From: Chalciporus piperatus
Taxonomy: Eukaryota; Basidiomycota; Agaricomycetes; Boletales; Boletaceae
Assembly (NCBI GenBank): GCA_038093975.1
Contig: JBBPTG010000066.1
Coordinates: forward strand, 62,001-126,000
DNA length: 64,000 bases
Direction: 5' to 3'
The translations under genes and the position numbers were made by a program. Positions 11,601 to 27,073 of this stretch are shown here, piece by piece (position 1 is the stretch's first letter; each line of letters begins with the position of its first letter). Under the pieces are notes generated by a model. It searched no databases, was not told the DNA's origin, and was given only the letters and a program-made list of their open reading frames with translations.

Positions 11601-13747
11601 ACCCCGTCTTCTTCCATATAGTCTGCGTATGCACACATTGTCTCTGCTAGTCGGATCGGGTTGAAAATGGATCTTGTGGGGACAAATCCTGTTTGATCTG
11701 GGTGGAGTAGGGATGTTGCGTGTTTAGCTAGTTGTGTGGCTAGTGTTTTCGTCATGATTTTATAGTCTGTGTTCAGTAGGGTGATCGGGCGGTAGTTTTC
11801 GATTTTTGTTCGGTCCTTCTTCTTATAGAGGGGGCACATCCAGCCTATGGAGAAGTCCGTCGTAGGGTCTGTCCCGAAACGTTGTATATTATTATAGACT
11901 ATTGTCAGGCATTCTACGATGTTAAACGAGGGTTCGTCTAGTTTACATTTCTGCTCGTGGCGTTCGTGCATCGCTTTCCATAGTTCGTATGGTAGTCCAT
12001 CTAGCCCGGTCGCGGTACCGTTTTTGACTGCTCGAAGGGCAGTGGTGACTTGTTCCTCTGTTATCTCGTTATGTAGGTCTGATTGATTATCATTGAGTTT
12101 TTGGTCGTTTGGGATCTGTTGAAGGACGGACGATTGAGCGTTCCGTCGTTCCAGGTTGTCGTACGGTAGTAGACCGGTCGTTTGAAGCTCATTGTGGTAG
12201 TCGTGTGCAATGCGGGCCATTTCAGATGATCGGGTGGTTAGGTTTCTCTTTTGTGGGTCGTAGAGGGCGTAGATGATGTCTCGGGGGCGTTTGGGTGTAT
12301 GTACTTTCGACCAGTACTTATTTATTGCTTCTCCTTTATCTTGCCACTGTGCTTGCGCGCGTGCTCTGGCGTTCTTATATTTTTTGTTCTCCAAGTGCTC
12401 TAGTTCTTGTCGGAGAAATGCAGCGTTCGATCGGACATCTCTTTCAGCGTCTAACCTTGGATCTTGTTCAATCTTCGATATATCCTCTTTTAGGGCTTTG
12501 ATGTGGTTCGTTATTTTTGATAGTTGCACCTTCCCTGATTTCTTCGCTATGGTCGTTATAGAGACCTTGAAGTCTGTCCAAAGACGTTGTGGTGTTAGCT
12601 CTCCGTGCGTGGCTAGGCGTAGTTTTTCTTGTAATTCTATACCCTGGGATTCAATGTCGTTCATTAGTTTCTTGTCGTTTATCAGCGTTAGTGGTAAGGT
12701 CCAACGTCCTGGGCCTATAAAGGGCGTCTTAGGTGGTATTAGACGGGTTAGTACCATCCTGTGGTCTGAGGGGATGGAGGTGTCCGTGGTTTCCCAGTCG
12801 TATAGCGCTGTGGTGAGGGATGTTTTCGCGTATATTCTGTCTAAGCGTGACATAGAATGAGTATTACTTATGAACGTGAATTTGCGGGCTGAGGGGTTTT
12901 CGTGACGCCATGTGTCCTGTAGGTTAAGAGATTGTTTGAGTGTCCTTAGGGCGTCAGTTGCTGCGGGGTCGTCATTGTGTGCTGGTGCTCTATCGATTGG
13001 GTCTTCGACTAGGTTGAAGTCTCCTAGCATCATGTCGATGGAGGTGGTACCGAGTGAGGCGAGTTTGTCACCTATCTTTTGCCAGAATGGCGGGTGATCG
13101 CGGGGTGAATTGGGAGCGTATATGTTCAGTATTTTCAGGGTATGGTCGTTGTGCCACTTAATAGTGAGTAGCATTGCTCTTCCGGGGATTATCTCCGTCG
13201 TCGTGAGCGACTTGTGTGATACTTTTTCGTGGTTAATTACAAACGCGACGCCTGCCGCTGCACTCGGGTTAGATGGATCGGATGAGTTGAAGACTTTTAT
13301 TCTATTTCCAAAAAGAGCGTTGATGTTATCTTCGTGGTTTGCGTTAAGGTGCGTTTCTTGGAGGCATAGTATGCCGATCTTTTTTTCGCGAAGGACCCGA
13401 CTTACATTGGTCCATTTTCCGATCGGGTTGTTAGAGTCGAGGGACGCAGACGTGCGGCCTTTCATGTTCAGTGTAGCGATTAGTAGGTTTGCTCTTGAGC
13501 GTCGAGTCGTTCTCGAGCTGGGTTGTGTACGATCCCTATTTAGGGTCTGGTCTGTGATGACAGCTGGCTCCTGGCCAAAATTGTTGATCGCCTGGTTGGG
13601 CGTTGCCTGGGGTGACGGCGGATCCTGGTGGGGATCGTGTGGGGGCAGCCCGCCTGCATACTCTCTTAGAACATCATCAGAGTGGTTCCCAGCGGCTGAG
13701 GAATCCTCTCCTCTGTTCCTTGGGAGGCCCGAACCAGAACCAGACAA
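8678..13747 (-). CDS. LINE ORF2: endonuclease, reverse transcriptase, RNase H
   Basis: An uninterrupted 1689-residue polyprotein. An APE-like endonuclease lies at about residues 90-340 (IATLNMKGRT, LCLQETHLN, MLGDFNLVEDP, SDHRMVLTRL). The reverse transcriptase is at about 590-900 with VALDQEKAYDKIDH, GVRQGDPLSCLLFN and the catalytic YADD in INLYADDTTVYL. Further on is a Cys/His-rich stretch (CHCRACRRDRNRGC). RNase H1 at about 1290-1420 shows IYTDGSCMNNG, LSDSMYAINGL and GHDGTIGNEGADELAG, retaining the acidic residues. A second Cys/His motif, CSLCDDTEESMEH, lies near the C-terminus. No stop or frameshift is visible, so the protein could be active. The first ATG is used; the true start may differ. 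Confidence 0.92.
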   Translation of the reverse strand: MSGSGSGLPRNRGEDSSAAGNHSDDVLREYAGGLPPHDPHQDPPSPQATPNQAINNFGQEPAVITDQTLNRDRTQPSSRTTRRSRANLLIATLNMKGRTSASLDSNNPIGKWTNVSRVLREKKIGILCLQETHLNANHEDNINALFGNRIKVFNSSDPSNPSAAAGVAFVINHEKVSHKSLTTTEIIPGRAMLLTIKWHNDHTLKILNIYAPNSPRDHPPFWQKIGDKLASLGTTSIDMMLGDFNLVEDPIDRAPAHNDDPAATDALRTLKQSLNLQDTWRHENPSARKFTFISNTHSMSRLDRIYAKTSLTTALYDWETTDTSIPSDHRMVLTRLIPPKTPFIGPGRWTLPLTLINDKKLMNDIESQGIELQEKLRLATHGELTPQRLWTDFKVSITTIAKKSGKVQLSKITNHIKALKEDISKIEQDPRLDAERDVRSNAAFLRQELEHLENKKYKNARARAQAQWQDKGEAINKYWSKVHTPKRPRDIIYALYDPQKRNLTTRSSEMARIAHDYHNELQTTGLLPYDNLERRNAQSSVLQQIPNDQKLNDNQSDLHNEITEEQVTTALRAVKNGTATGLDGLPYELWKAMHERHEQKCKLDEPSFNIVECLTIVYNNIQRFGTDPTTDFSIGWMCPLYKKKDRTKIENYRPITLLNTDYKIMTKTLATQLAKHATSLLHPDQTGFVPTRSIFNPIRLAETMCAYADYMEEDGVIVALDQEKAYDKIDHRYLINTLKTFQLPDLFVSTVETLYKHAYTAVVVNGTISDKYRVTRGVRQGDPLSCLLFNLAIEPLAASIRNSTELTGFTIPGAETKVIINLYADDTTVYLSKTDRYETLESILTLWCTASGAKFNLEKTEIIPIGTKRHRDRVIQTRRLHPDDTPLTNGIRIAEEGHPTRILGAWIGNNIEQPQTWTTVVDKIKTNLDKWSTSRPTLDAKRLIIQMIVGGMTQFLTKAQGMPPQISKSLHSMIRDFIWDNGRTPPGLSMEQLSKTREAGGINLFSIEARNQAIDLTWLQTYLDTSSERPAWAFVIDATINCIQKDGIRNPNDINTFLTTRRPSGRQKKNTRQIPRPVTNLLKTAKQWNLTFAPLKLSKSMKRQMPAWFHIGVPPRLYHKKKTECLRTIHGATRIRDLLKTARRLTKHTSKHLPMPTCHCRACRRDRNRGCTNPHRCAAQARDITGNLEPKFNPYDAPNKDGLTLTHHRKEKNQRADIRKGDEIIFDPSVTTRNNLEECFRVMGPQNLETTEPAHRIQNPRPENGEQGDEIKIYTDGSCMNNGKQNAKCGAGIWFGNNHPRNRAIRVPGPHQSNQTGEIAVIAIALTEIEPTKTLTILSDSMYAINGLTKHLRSWEDRGWINISNAEWFRLATYQLRRRAAPTFFKWIKGHDGTIGNEGADELAGQGANKELADDVNTETPENFTLRGIKLNTLTQALAYQTITRKSPKPYQRSALMNLDITRHAVHEWTGSMETDKTIWNSLRNPDIRRTIQTFLYKAMHGALRIGGYWSKIPNYEHRARCSLCDDTEESMEHILTECSSPERRIVWSETQRIWPTNIEEWRQPAIGQILGCGALSATNNEDQNQNNRETGGMRLRRILISESAHLIWVLRCGRVIGGRQHSDQTIRNQWRDKINTRLDTDRRIAKTRKKPKITSKIAKTWEPVIKSDNPLPKNWVENLEVLVGITLA

Positions 13748-14250
13748 AACGAGCGTATTGTTGTGTGATGATGTAGAAGAGGACGCAGTCGTAATACTGC
13801 CAGCTACTTTACGACTGTAGGTAGCGCAGGACGGTCATATCCCGGACCGTCACGGTGGTTAATGTCTATGACTCAGACTGATAATGCCCATTCATTAGCA
13901 GACTTTGTTATATAGACTTTGGGTCCTACCCAAGGGCACACCTTGGCCTAAATAGGCCGCCCTTTTGTGGCTTTCGCCATGAGGGCACTATAGCTTTCCT
14001 GTCCCGTTAAACGGTCAGTAAATGTGGGCAGTAGTCGTTTTTGTTTCACTCCGACGGGCCTCATCCGGCGTAGTGGCTTTGGCTGTCATTCGAATGGGTG
14101 TCATGACAGTCACGTAGCTGTGTTATACTCATGATATTAGTTTCACTCCTTGGTGTTTAATCATCCAAAAACGGTTATATAGTCGAGCGGGGAGGTGTTC
14201 GTAGTTTTTATGTACATGTGATAGTGTCTGGGTATATTTATAGCGGATGT
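13748..14250 (-). other. LINE ORF1-ORF2 spacer
   Basis: About 500 bases between ORF1 stop and ORF2 start with no long open frame on the minus strand. How ORF2 is translated (reinitiation or internal entry) cannot be told from the sequence. Confidence 0.5.
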
Positions 14251-15690
14251 CTAGTTGCGCCTGTTCCGCGGTCCGTTTGACCTTGATGCGTTGCCGTTGT
14301 TCTTGGGCCTCGCATCATGTAGTGGGCCGTTCCACATATTGACTGTTGGGAACTCACACAAACCGCGCGGGTGTGCGATGGAGTGGCAAAGGGAGCAGTA
14401 GAACAAGCGTGAGACCTTTCCTACCCCGTCGAGGGGGGTCGTGTAGACGAAGGTGGAGATAAGTTGGCGTAATGCGGACCATGCGTGGACCCCAGTTGTG
14501 GGGCTGTCTGCGAGGACATTGAAACGTGGGGTCCCGATCCCCCCACCTGCTTTGAAGTCTAGGAACTCGATGCGGACCGAGTCGATGAAGCGCTCGATGA
14601 CGAGGGAGAGATCGGGGAGGGGTTGGTGTTCGAGGTAATGGTCGTGTTCACGCAGCACGATGATGATCATGTTCTTGTGGGTGGGGTCACGCCAGGTATC
14701 CTGGATGGTTTTGCGCACCACGGCCGTGTTGGTAGTCGTGATGCCTGCGAGGTTGACGTAGAGGGACGGCATTGTGCGAGGGGCTAGTTCACGGGCTTCG
14801 AAGGTTATGGTCGAGGAAGACCAAACCCTTTGAGCAAGGAGGGTAGCTCGGGTGTCCTCCGTGATGTTGTAGATGAGGAATGCATTGGGGCAGGCTTGGG
14901 TAAGGAAACCCTCTGGCGGGACGGGTGGGGAGACTTTGCAGTCCCTGGTAGCCGCGTGAATGGCTTTCGCGATATCATCCACGGCGTCCTTGATTCGCCT
15001 GGTGGCTACGGGGTTTGTTCCCGACGGGTCTGATCCGTCGTAGTCGAATACCCGAGCGAGGACTTTTGCGCCCGGGAGTTGGATCCAGTTTCTGAGTGTA
15101 GGTCTATGCATCTCGTCGGTGAGTTGTCCCGGTGAGAGGAGGTGGATTTGTGGGAATCCTCCTTCGGGAATGGGGGTGAACTTCCCTAGACCGGCGGTTA
15201 AGGCATTCGGGGTATATGCCGCCATGCTGCGGTTTATTTCTGCGACCTCGAAGAAGGATTCGAGGATTTGCTCGTCGGTGAGGGTAGGCGCGGGGGCCGC
15301 GGCGGGTTGGGAGGTGGGGGGGGGTTGGGTCATAGCCGACTCGTGCCTCGGCGTATTGGTAGGTTGCGTTGGGGTTTTGTCGACGGCGATGTCGTCGTCC
15401 TCGTTCTGCATGTTATCCGTTGTAGGGTTTGTCTCCGAGGGGAGGGGTGCGGAATGAGGGGGGGGAGTGGTCGGGGCAGGGGGCGGGGTAGCTATTTGGG
15501 ACAGGGTAGGGATGTTCGATGCTGGGGAGGGAGACTCCTCTCTGTACGAGTCTTCTTGGGATTCTATGAGGCCGAGGTCAGGGGTTAGGTCAAAGCTGGT
15601 CGGAAAAAAGTGCGGACCGTTTAGAGGGCGGGCGATCGGGTTATGACGTTTGGTGCTCGCGGTTCTCGGGGTGGTTTTATCGCGACCCAT
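14251..15690 (-). CDS. LINE ORF1 (Gag-like, zinc knuckle)
   Basis: A 479-residue protein upstream of ORF2 on the same strand. Such ORF1 proteins bind the element's RNA and form the retrotransposition particle. The N-terminal third is rich in Pro/Thr/Ser and looks disordered. A more ordered region follows (about residues 140-400). Near the C-terminus, CSLCHSIAHPRGLC fits the CX2CX4HX4C zinc-knuckle pattern exactly. The tail is basic and Asn/Arg-rich. The frame is intact. Assignment rests on position, the knuckle and the low-complexity N-terminus rather than on close sequence recognition. Confidence 0.8.
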   Translation of the reverse strand: MGRDKTTPRTASTKRHNPIARPLNGPHFFPTSFDLTPDLGLIESQEDSYREESPSPASNIPTLSQIATPPPAPTTPPPHSAPLPSETNPTTDNMQNEDDDIAVDKTPTQPTNTPRHESAMTQPPPTSQPAAAPAPTLTDEQILESFFEVAEINRSMAAYTPNALTAGLGKFTPIPEGGFPQIHLLSPGQLTDEMHRPTLRNWIQLPGAKVLARVFDYDGSDPSGTNPVATRRIKDAVDDIAKAIHAATRDCKVSPPVPPEGFLTQACPNAFLIYNITEDTRATLLAQRVWSSSTITFEARELAPRTMPSLYVNLAGITTTNTAVVRKTIQDTWRDPTHKNMIIIVLREHDHYLEHQPLPDLSLVIERFIDSVRIEFLDFKAGGGIGTPRFNVLADSPTTGVHAWSALRQLISTFVYTTPLDGVGKVSRLFYCSLCHSIAHPRGLCEFPTVNMWNGPLHDARPKNNGNASRSNGPRNRRN

Positions 15691-16716
15691 TGTGGGGGGT
15701 AGGTCTTCTGGGTGGGCTGAATTTATGGGTCCTATTGTTTACTCTTGTGTTGCGTTGGTGGTAGGGGGTGTATGCCATCGTGGCAGCCTCGTGTTTGTTG
15801 GGCCGGGTCTGTATAGAATGATGGTATTTCGCCTATCGGACGTGAATGTCGTTCGTTAATGCGGGGGCCGTCCAGTTATGTGGGCGGGTCCTCCCGGGTG
15901 TGATTCTGGCTATACCGGCTGGGCTAGACTTGTTTTTGGGGCAGCTCACTCGGCTTTTGTGGTTTGGTCTGATGGGGTGATATGTGGTGATATTGGCAGT
16001 ACGTACTGTGTTATCTATGGGTCCAGGGTTTTGTTTGGGGTAGGGGCGTTTTGGGTTGGGCGCAGTTGCGTTCCCTGGGGGTTGGGCGTACGCTGATTAA
16101 CGTATATTTGGCCGGTGTAGACCTGCGGTTTGTGGCTGCTAGTATTATTACCGTTCCTCTTCCTATTTTAGTTTAGGCGTAGCAGGAAGGCTTATGGAGT
16201 ACGTGCGTTGTGTGGTTTTAGATGCGTTCTAGGGTTTTTCTTAAGATTAGTTCGTTCGAGTTGTGACTTGGGCAGTTAGGGCTTTCGTGGCGTCTAGGAT
16301 GTGTTCGTTAGTCGTCTTATCTTTGGGTGAGATGGGTAGTTAAGTTCGTCACTGATCGAAGGTTTCTGGTTTCTTTGGTCGTTTTATGGCAAGGTTTTTG
16401 GTGCATCCGGCTGGCTCAGTCGTGTCGGGCTCGTTTCAGTGTTGTTGGGTTTGTGGGGGGTTGATGGTCTCCTTGTCTGTGCCAGGTGGCTTTGGGGTAG
16501 CTGGCTTAGCTCGGTCGTGTTGGGACTCGTATTGCATTTCATTGCGCCTCATCATCTGGGACTGTGCCGTTTTTCGCAGTCTCAGGCAGTGGTTTCCTTG
16601 TTTTACTGCGTTGGGGGGCAGGGAGTAGCCTCAGAGCATCGTCTGCTATTTCCTTGCCCGCTTTTTTAGCGTGGGAATTTCGACCATGGTAGTGGTTCGA
16701 GTTCAAGGAGCCCCCC
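15691..16716 (-). promoter_or_regulatory. LINE 5' leader (probable internal promoter region)
   Basis: About 1 kb between the element's 5' end (a G run at 16711-16716) and the ORF1 start. It is GC-skewed with no long minus-strand ORF. LINEs carry their promoter internally here; this role is inferred from position only. Confidence 0.5.
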
Positions 16717-16726
16717 GTTCCAGCCA
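16717..16726. repeat. LINE target-site duplication, 5' side
   Basis: A second copy of GTTCCAGCCA (first at 8475-8484). It fixes the 5' end of the LINE and shows that it is full length. Confidence 0.85.
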
Positions 16727-16745
16727 TAACACTTAGAAAGTAGCG

Positions 16746-17850
16746 AATGAATTCCACGGCCCTCCGGGCAACCCCGGACCCGCCAGCCAGATCTGATGAC
16801 AATTTTTGGACACGACCACGATCTCTACTGTATGTTGTCCGAGTCCCTTTGGGTGATGCTGTTTGGATACAAAGAGAGCACAAGACAAAAAGGAGGAGCC
16901 AAATTTGAAAAATAGTAGATGCCCATCCTAATTGTTGACGAAAGTGGTTTATTAACTATGTTCATTACACTTGTAGGTGGACCAATATATCTGAATCACA
17001 CTCTGCAAGTATTCTCGGGTGCCTTGGGGTTCAGTTTACTGTTCTGTCTCGTTGTCGAGTTCATCCTTGATTCTGAGCACAAGGTTTCAAGTTGGTTTTT
17101 GCTTGGAAATATAGTGTAGTTCTCTCACTGTCGCAAGACTTCGGCCACGTCACTGACACAAGTCCATTCCAATGTCCTGATGCGACGTAGTACGTTGTCA
17201 CAATACACTGGACCCGTCGTTTGCGCAGAGCCTCCTGTTCGTTCTGAAGGCTTCACGATGACATCGTTCCTGTTGCTGACCAGTTTGAGCAAGGTGGCGA
17301 CGACTTGCCTCTTCCTCAGAGTGACGCTCGCGGGCACGTCAATGTGCCTCCGTATTGTGTGCGGTCCACAACATCAATGTCATTGGGAGTGTGATGACAG
17401 ACATTCTGGCGAGAGAACACAAGCTGAGGAACTGAAAATCGCGACACAGCAAGTCGTAGCCAACGTGCGAGTCGGTCAAATGGTCCTCGAAGTCACAAAG
17501 CCGACGGACGTGAGATGGACAAGACACTCTCACAACGTCAGCTCACCCAGATAAAAAATGTACTGAAGGAGCCTGAGTGTAGAGTACGAGTGTCGAGTGT
17601 CGAGTGACGGAGCAAACAACTGCTGATGAACGGAACAGCGGGCAACAATAGAAAGAATGCAAAACTGCGGAACGTTGTAATAGAAGGCTAACGACAGGGG
17701 TTCTGTGTCTCGGACACCGCGAGGGGCCAACAAAAGGGGCTGAGTAGAGCTAACCGTCGCTGACAAAGACGGAAATCCGGACCGACATCCCATCAGTGGA
17801 CGCACAATTTTGAAAGTGAGACCTGGACCACTTTCGGGTCCAGGAATACC
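16746..17850 (-). repeat. Dispersed repeat, copy 1
   Basis: Shares blocks in the same order with 35026-35790: a start block around CCCTCCGGGCAACCC, a middle block containing CCAACGTGCGAGTC, and an end block CAGTGGACGCACAATTTTGA. The end block runs into a short palindrome at 17823-17843 (CTGGACC, 7-nt loop, GGTCCAG). The other end also has a short palindrome, TCCGGG-GTTG-CCCGGA on the minus strand. No intact ORF spans it. It may be a decayed or non-autonomous transposon; short hairpins at both ends would fit several classes. The strand given is the one on which copy 2 has its longest open frame. The class is not established. Confidence 0.6.
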
Positions 17851-18008
17851 CAGCCAAATGGCCACGGTATCAAATTACGGCAAAGCAGAACTCGAGTGTT
17901 ATTTAAAGATGTCACAGAGTGCTGTGATATCATCCCCTTACTATCTCCTCCCATATTGCCTTCAGACAACCTGACTGACATTCAGTGAACTCACGAAACC
18001 GCTAATAC

Positions 18009-20194
18009 ATGAACAACCCCCCTGATTATTCTCCTCGCGAATCGATTTCGCATCCTCCCCAACCAAACGAAGGTTTACAAACTCACGGTATGTCATATCA
18101 CACAAGCCATTCTATGATGCGTTAAATGACTTCCCTTTTAGTTCCCGAGCCGCCGAGTGACTACTCAGAACGCACAAACTCTGACAAGTTATCTGCCTTA
18201 CCAGGGGATCTACACCCTCCGGGGACCCCAAATCGACCCGGTCGTAGCGAGCGTAATGCAATCCACACTTCGCCCTCTGCTCCCTCCCTTCAGAGTTTGA
18301 TGGCCTCGCGACCTTTCTCTGCTTCCCCCGATGGAAACGACGTCAGACCATTGGCTTCAGATGGATCACCGGGCCAGAACAGCTCTCACCAACGCGTCTC
18401 GTTTGAAGGAAATCACTCGTTCGTACCAACGCCTACTCATACCCCTCGCACGAATGCCGTTCAGGTTCATCCCCTTCTCCGCGAGGCTCTCTCCCCATCC
18501 GTTCGAGGAATGGACTCTCCAATGAATAGAATGACCGGGTCAAGTGATCCTTCGCGACCACCTTCAATCGTGCGCATTGCAGGCGCTTCCACGTCATCGA
18601 ATAAACCACGCCAGGCTTCTCCCGCCACTCGCTCGGCGCCTCACTCCAGGGCGACCTCCCCAATACGCCTTTTCAGTTGGCCGGGTTTCCACCGTTCTCA
18701 TGAAGACCCGTTCATTCCTATCGATCCCTTCCAAATCCGTACCCGTCTCCGACGTTTGTCTTTCCACAGCCCTGATATTGAAAACCACCTCCCGCTCGAT
18801 CCAATGTGCGAAGAAAATCCATTTTGTTGTCTTCCGAACTTGAATTGCAGCCCCAAAGATCATTTTCTTACCTTGTTTCGGGATGCCCGTTATTTCATCG
18901 CGGATACGCTTCCCAGGCAAATCTATTTGCATTTACTCCTTCGGCTCCCTTCTTTGTACTTTTCTCGGATTGCGAGGGTGTACGAAGATGCTCAGATCAG
19001 TAAACCTGATTTAGAGCGTATGATCCAATGCTATTCCAGTTCTTCTCAGCAGCGACAACGAGAGCAAGTTATCTCGAGCCCTATTCCCCCCGGCACACAC
19101 TACCACCCCGCTCCCGCTCTCCCTTTTCCAGACGAGTGGACGGCTGCAAACGTCTCACCCGCGTTGCTTAGATTCAAGAATTCTTGGGAAGCCTTCATCG
19201 ACTCTTTGTTGCGTGAATGGAAAACCTTGAATCTCGTCTCTGCTCTGCTCCACTCGTCAGTCCCCGTAACTCCCCGTCAATGATATGCTAATCATGACTG
19301 ATGGCAGGGCTATCATTTCGATGTTTCAAAGTACAGAAATGTCGAACGACCCTGTTATCAGAACGGCAGCGCTCCTTTCGTTGACATGTGCCTTGATGAG
19401 TTTATTATTCGGATGCACGTATATCGTTCGCTTTGGGACGATGAGGAGTATGTACAAGGCAACGAGATGGGCCGAAGTATGTTCAAATGACACTCTTTCC
19501 CGCTGCCTACCTCACAATTCGCCTCACACAGGAAGCAGCGAGAACGACAACGTTCATTGTATGGAACGTATGGGTACTCTTGGCTATGCCAGTGATCTGG
19601 CTTGCTTGGTACGCTCCCATGTCCCTCAGGGCACTCGCCACACTGACGAGCTCCTCCTACTCGTATTCATTCCGAACACTTACACTTAACCCTTCGTGTC
19701 AACACGCATTTACTACGAATAGGTCTATGATTTTCTTCATCGTCGCCATCCTCGCGTTTGTCTGGAGATCTGGGAGCACCTCGGACCCTGCCTCGCCAAC
19801 ACCCCTCAGCCCCTCTGCGGCAATAGGTCCGAGGGTAGCAGTTTCCGCGTTATTCTTCATCGGGTTACTCTACTTCGCAGCAATCATCAAGACTCTGCAC
19901 AAATACGGTCGGGTTAACGAAGTCGAGAGGGTCAGAATGGCCAACGCACTCGAGAGTGATGGGCGGGAAGTCGACGGGGGAGGTCGGAGGGAACGTGGAA
20001 GAACCTACGTGCGAGAGGGAGACCGTGGCCGCGAGTCGGCACGGGCTACCCGCGGACGCGAACCAGCGCGTCGCGATGTGACAGAACCAGGCGGGCTTTC
20101 AGCAGTAACGGGCCTCGGTCTCACGGGTTTGGATGGCTTTGCGAGTCCGCGCAGCTCTGACGAGATGTCGAGGGAAAAGGCACCACCGGAGTGA
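18009..20194 (+). CDS. Unrecognised multi-pass membrane protein
   Basis: I do not recognise the family. The first exon starts MNNPPDYSPRESISHPP and splices at GTATGT near 18088. The long second exon encodes a Ser/Pro-rich, probably disordered and cytosolic region, then a more ordered part (FLTLFRDARYFIADTLPRQI). Later exons encode four hydrophobic segments: LLSLTCALMSLLFGCTYIVR, TFIVWNVWVLLAMPVIWLAW, MIFFIVAILAFVWR and VSALFFIGLLYFAAIIKTL. A charged C-terminal tail rich in Arg/Asp/Glu ends at TGA 20192-20194. The four introns have normal splice ends. The layout (long soluble N-terminus, clustered C-terminal membrane spans) suggests an endomembrane or plasma-membrane protein; the function is unknown. 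Confidence 0.75.
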
Positions 20195-20638
20195 AGGCAA
20201 GTGTGCGAATGCTTGGACGTTCTTCCCGCAGTTTCTTGTTTTCGAATGGACTTTCATGAATCATCAGATAAGACATTGTTCGATTGGATGCGATACCCTC
20301 GCAATACCCACACATGTAGGAGTTGGAAACATGTAGAACTAGATCTTGCATTAGTAGGCAGTTCTATAGTGCTAGGAATTCTAGCTCAAGTTAGCAGGAC
20401 ATGTCCGTGGACGCGTTCGAAGGAAGATTGCCGTCGACGTTGACCACTGGGGTCAAAGCGAGCGAGCCTACTGATCCTGCAGGAAATCTTTACTCACGAG
20501 CTGATCGTGACAGAAAAATAACGGAGTTGATAAAACAGATCTAGCGGAATGAAAGTACGAGGGCTATAGAGCTCCCTCAAATAGCAATTTTCGCGGTTTC
20601 GGGATATTAGGAGAGGGCATCAACAAAGCAGGCCTAGA
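20195..20638. other. Intergenic between convergent genes
   Basis: About 440 bases between the stop codons of two convergent genes; it must hold both 3' ends. I see no ORF or RNA gene in it. Confidence 0.5.
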
Positions 20639-25756
<5,118 letters not shown>

Positions 25757-25921
25757 ATGGCGGGAGTCTCAGATCGTGAAGAGTCATAGAGTGAGTTAGT
25801 GAGTCCGAAGCCAAGGATGATCTCACCTTGCCAGGGAGTATCAGGTCACGGTGGTGTGACTCGAAGGCCAGCGTGACATATAATCGCACTTGCGCGTCCA
25901 ACTGCTTAGTGCTACACGACA
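25757..25921. promoter_or_regulatory. Divergent promoter, RPC1 / proteasome alpha-1
   Basis: Only 165 bases separate the two start codons, so both genes must share this stretch for initiation. No clear TATA box or repeated motif stands out. Confidence 0.5.
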
Positions 25922-26975
25922 ATGTCAAGAACATCCTACGACAGGTATCTCACCGTTTTCTCCCCAGAAGGTCGACTATACCAAGTCGGTAAGTCTCATT
26001 CGTACTCGCATCACAGCCCAGCATTCCGACATATATGACGATCGTCAGAGTATGCGTTCAAGGCAATCTCTGGCTCTGGACACACTGCTATCTCTGTGAG
26101 GGGCAAGGATACCTCGGTCGTCATTACCCAGAAGAAAGTGCCCGTATGTGACCGCCCAGATCAAGGCACACTCCCCATGCTGACCCAGATCAAGGACAAA
26201 CTCCTTGACGCATCTTCCGTCACGCACCTCTTCAGCATAACACCAACCATTGGATGCGTCATGACTGGTCTAATTGGTACGTTATGTAGTAATCAATCAC
26301 TCTGTCTCTCACGCGTAATTTCAGCCGATGCAAAATCGCAAGTATTCCGCGCTCAACGAGAAGCTGCAGATTGGAGATTCAAGTATGGCTATGAGATCAC
26401 CCCCGACGCCCTGGCGCGGCGTTTAGCAAATATCAACCAAGTTTACACCCAACGAGCTGGCATGAGACCGTTGGGTATTTGTACGCGATTCGCCGATAGC
26501 ACATGATGTGTTTGCTGAACCACCTGCGACAGCGATGATCCTGATAGGTATCGACCCTGAGTATGGGCCCCAATGCTTCAAACTGGATCCCGCTGGTTAC
26601 TTTGTCGGCTTCCACGCGACGGCGGCTGGCCAGAAGCAGCAAGAGGCAATGAATCACTTGGAAAAGAAATGGAAGAAACTGGACAATGGCAAGGGTGCCG
26701 ACGATGCAGCCGTTGCAGGCAAGAAGCTCAGTCGGGCTGAGGTTATTGAGGTGAGCTGCTGATGAGTCGAGGTCCGTCTGGAAAGATGACACCTTTCGCA
26801 GATTGCGATAGAAGCCATGTCGACGGTTCACGCGACGGATTACAAGCCAGGCGAGATAGAAATTGGGATCGTGTCCACGGCGGACGAAGAGAATCCGAAA
26901 ATCAGGGGGAAGTGGCGTGTGATGGACGAGGCTGAAGTGGAGCAGCACTTGCTAGCGTACGCGGAGAAAGATTAA
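25922..26975 (+). CDS. SCL1: 20S proteasome subunit alpha-1
   Basis: This is one of the seven alpha subunits forming the outer rings of the 20S proteasome. The first exon, [20 protein letters not shown], joins across an intron to QVEYAFKAI. That is the alpha-subunit signature, and the [22 protein letters not shown] arrangement is characteristic of alpha-1 (yeast Scl1, human PSMA6). Later exons give [20 protein letters not shown] and [11 protein letters not shown], then [20 protein letters not shown]. The protein ends in an acidic tail at TAA 26973-26975. There are about five short introns. Length is close to the usual 250-260 residues. Confidence 0.92.
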
Positions 26976-27073
26976 TCCTGGTGACATGTATTTTCACAAA
27001 CTGAATGGCATCCATTGGACTGAGCAGCGGTATAAAATTTGATTCACGTTACGGATTAGAAGTAATCAGCAAC

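Larger units (their letters stand above)
8485..16716 (-). mobile_element. Full-length RNase H-bearing LINE retrotransposon
   Basis: This is a non-LTR retrotransposon on the minus strand. It is bounded by an oligo(A) tail of 20 A's (seen as T at 8485-8504), a 5' end starting with a run of six G's at 16716, and a 10-bp direct repeat on both sides. The order is a roughly 1-kb 5' leader, ORF1 with a zinc knuckle, a 0.5-kb spacer, and a 5-kb ORF2 with endonuclease, reverse transcriptase and RNase H. Both ORFs are open end to end. The combination of APE-type endonuclease and RNase H is known from the Tad1/I groups common in fungi; the exact clade is my inference. An intact element with target duplications suggests a recent insertion. 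Confidence 0.9.

Noticed and set aside
16681..16726. GTGGTTCGAGTTC near the LINE 5' end as a possible tRNA B box
   Set aside because: No A box at a suitable distance and no cloverleaf stems; the position is explained by the LINE 5' end.
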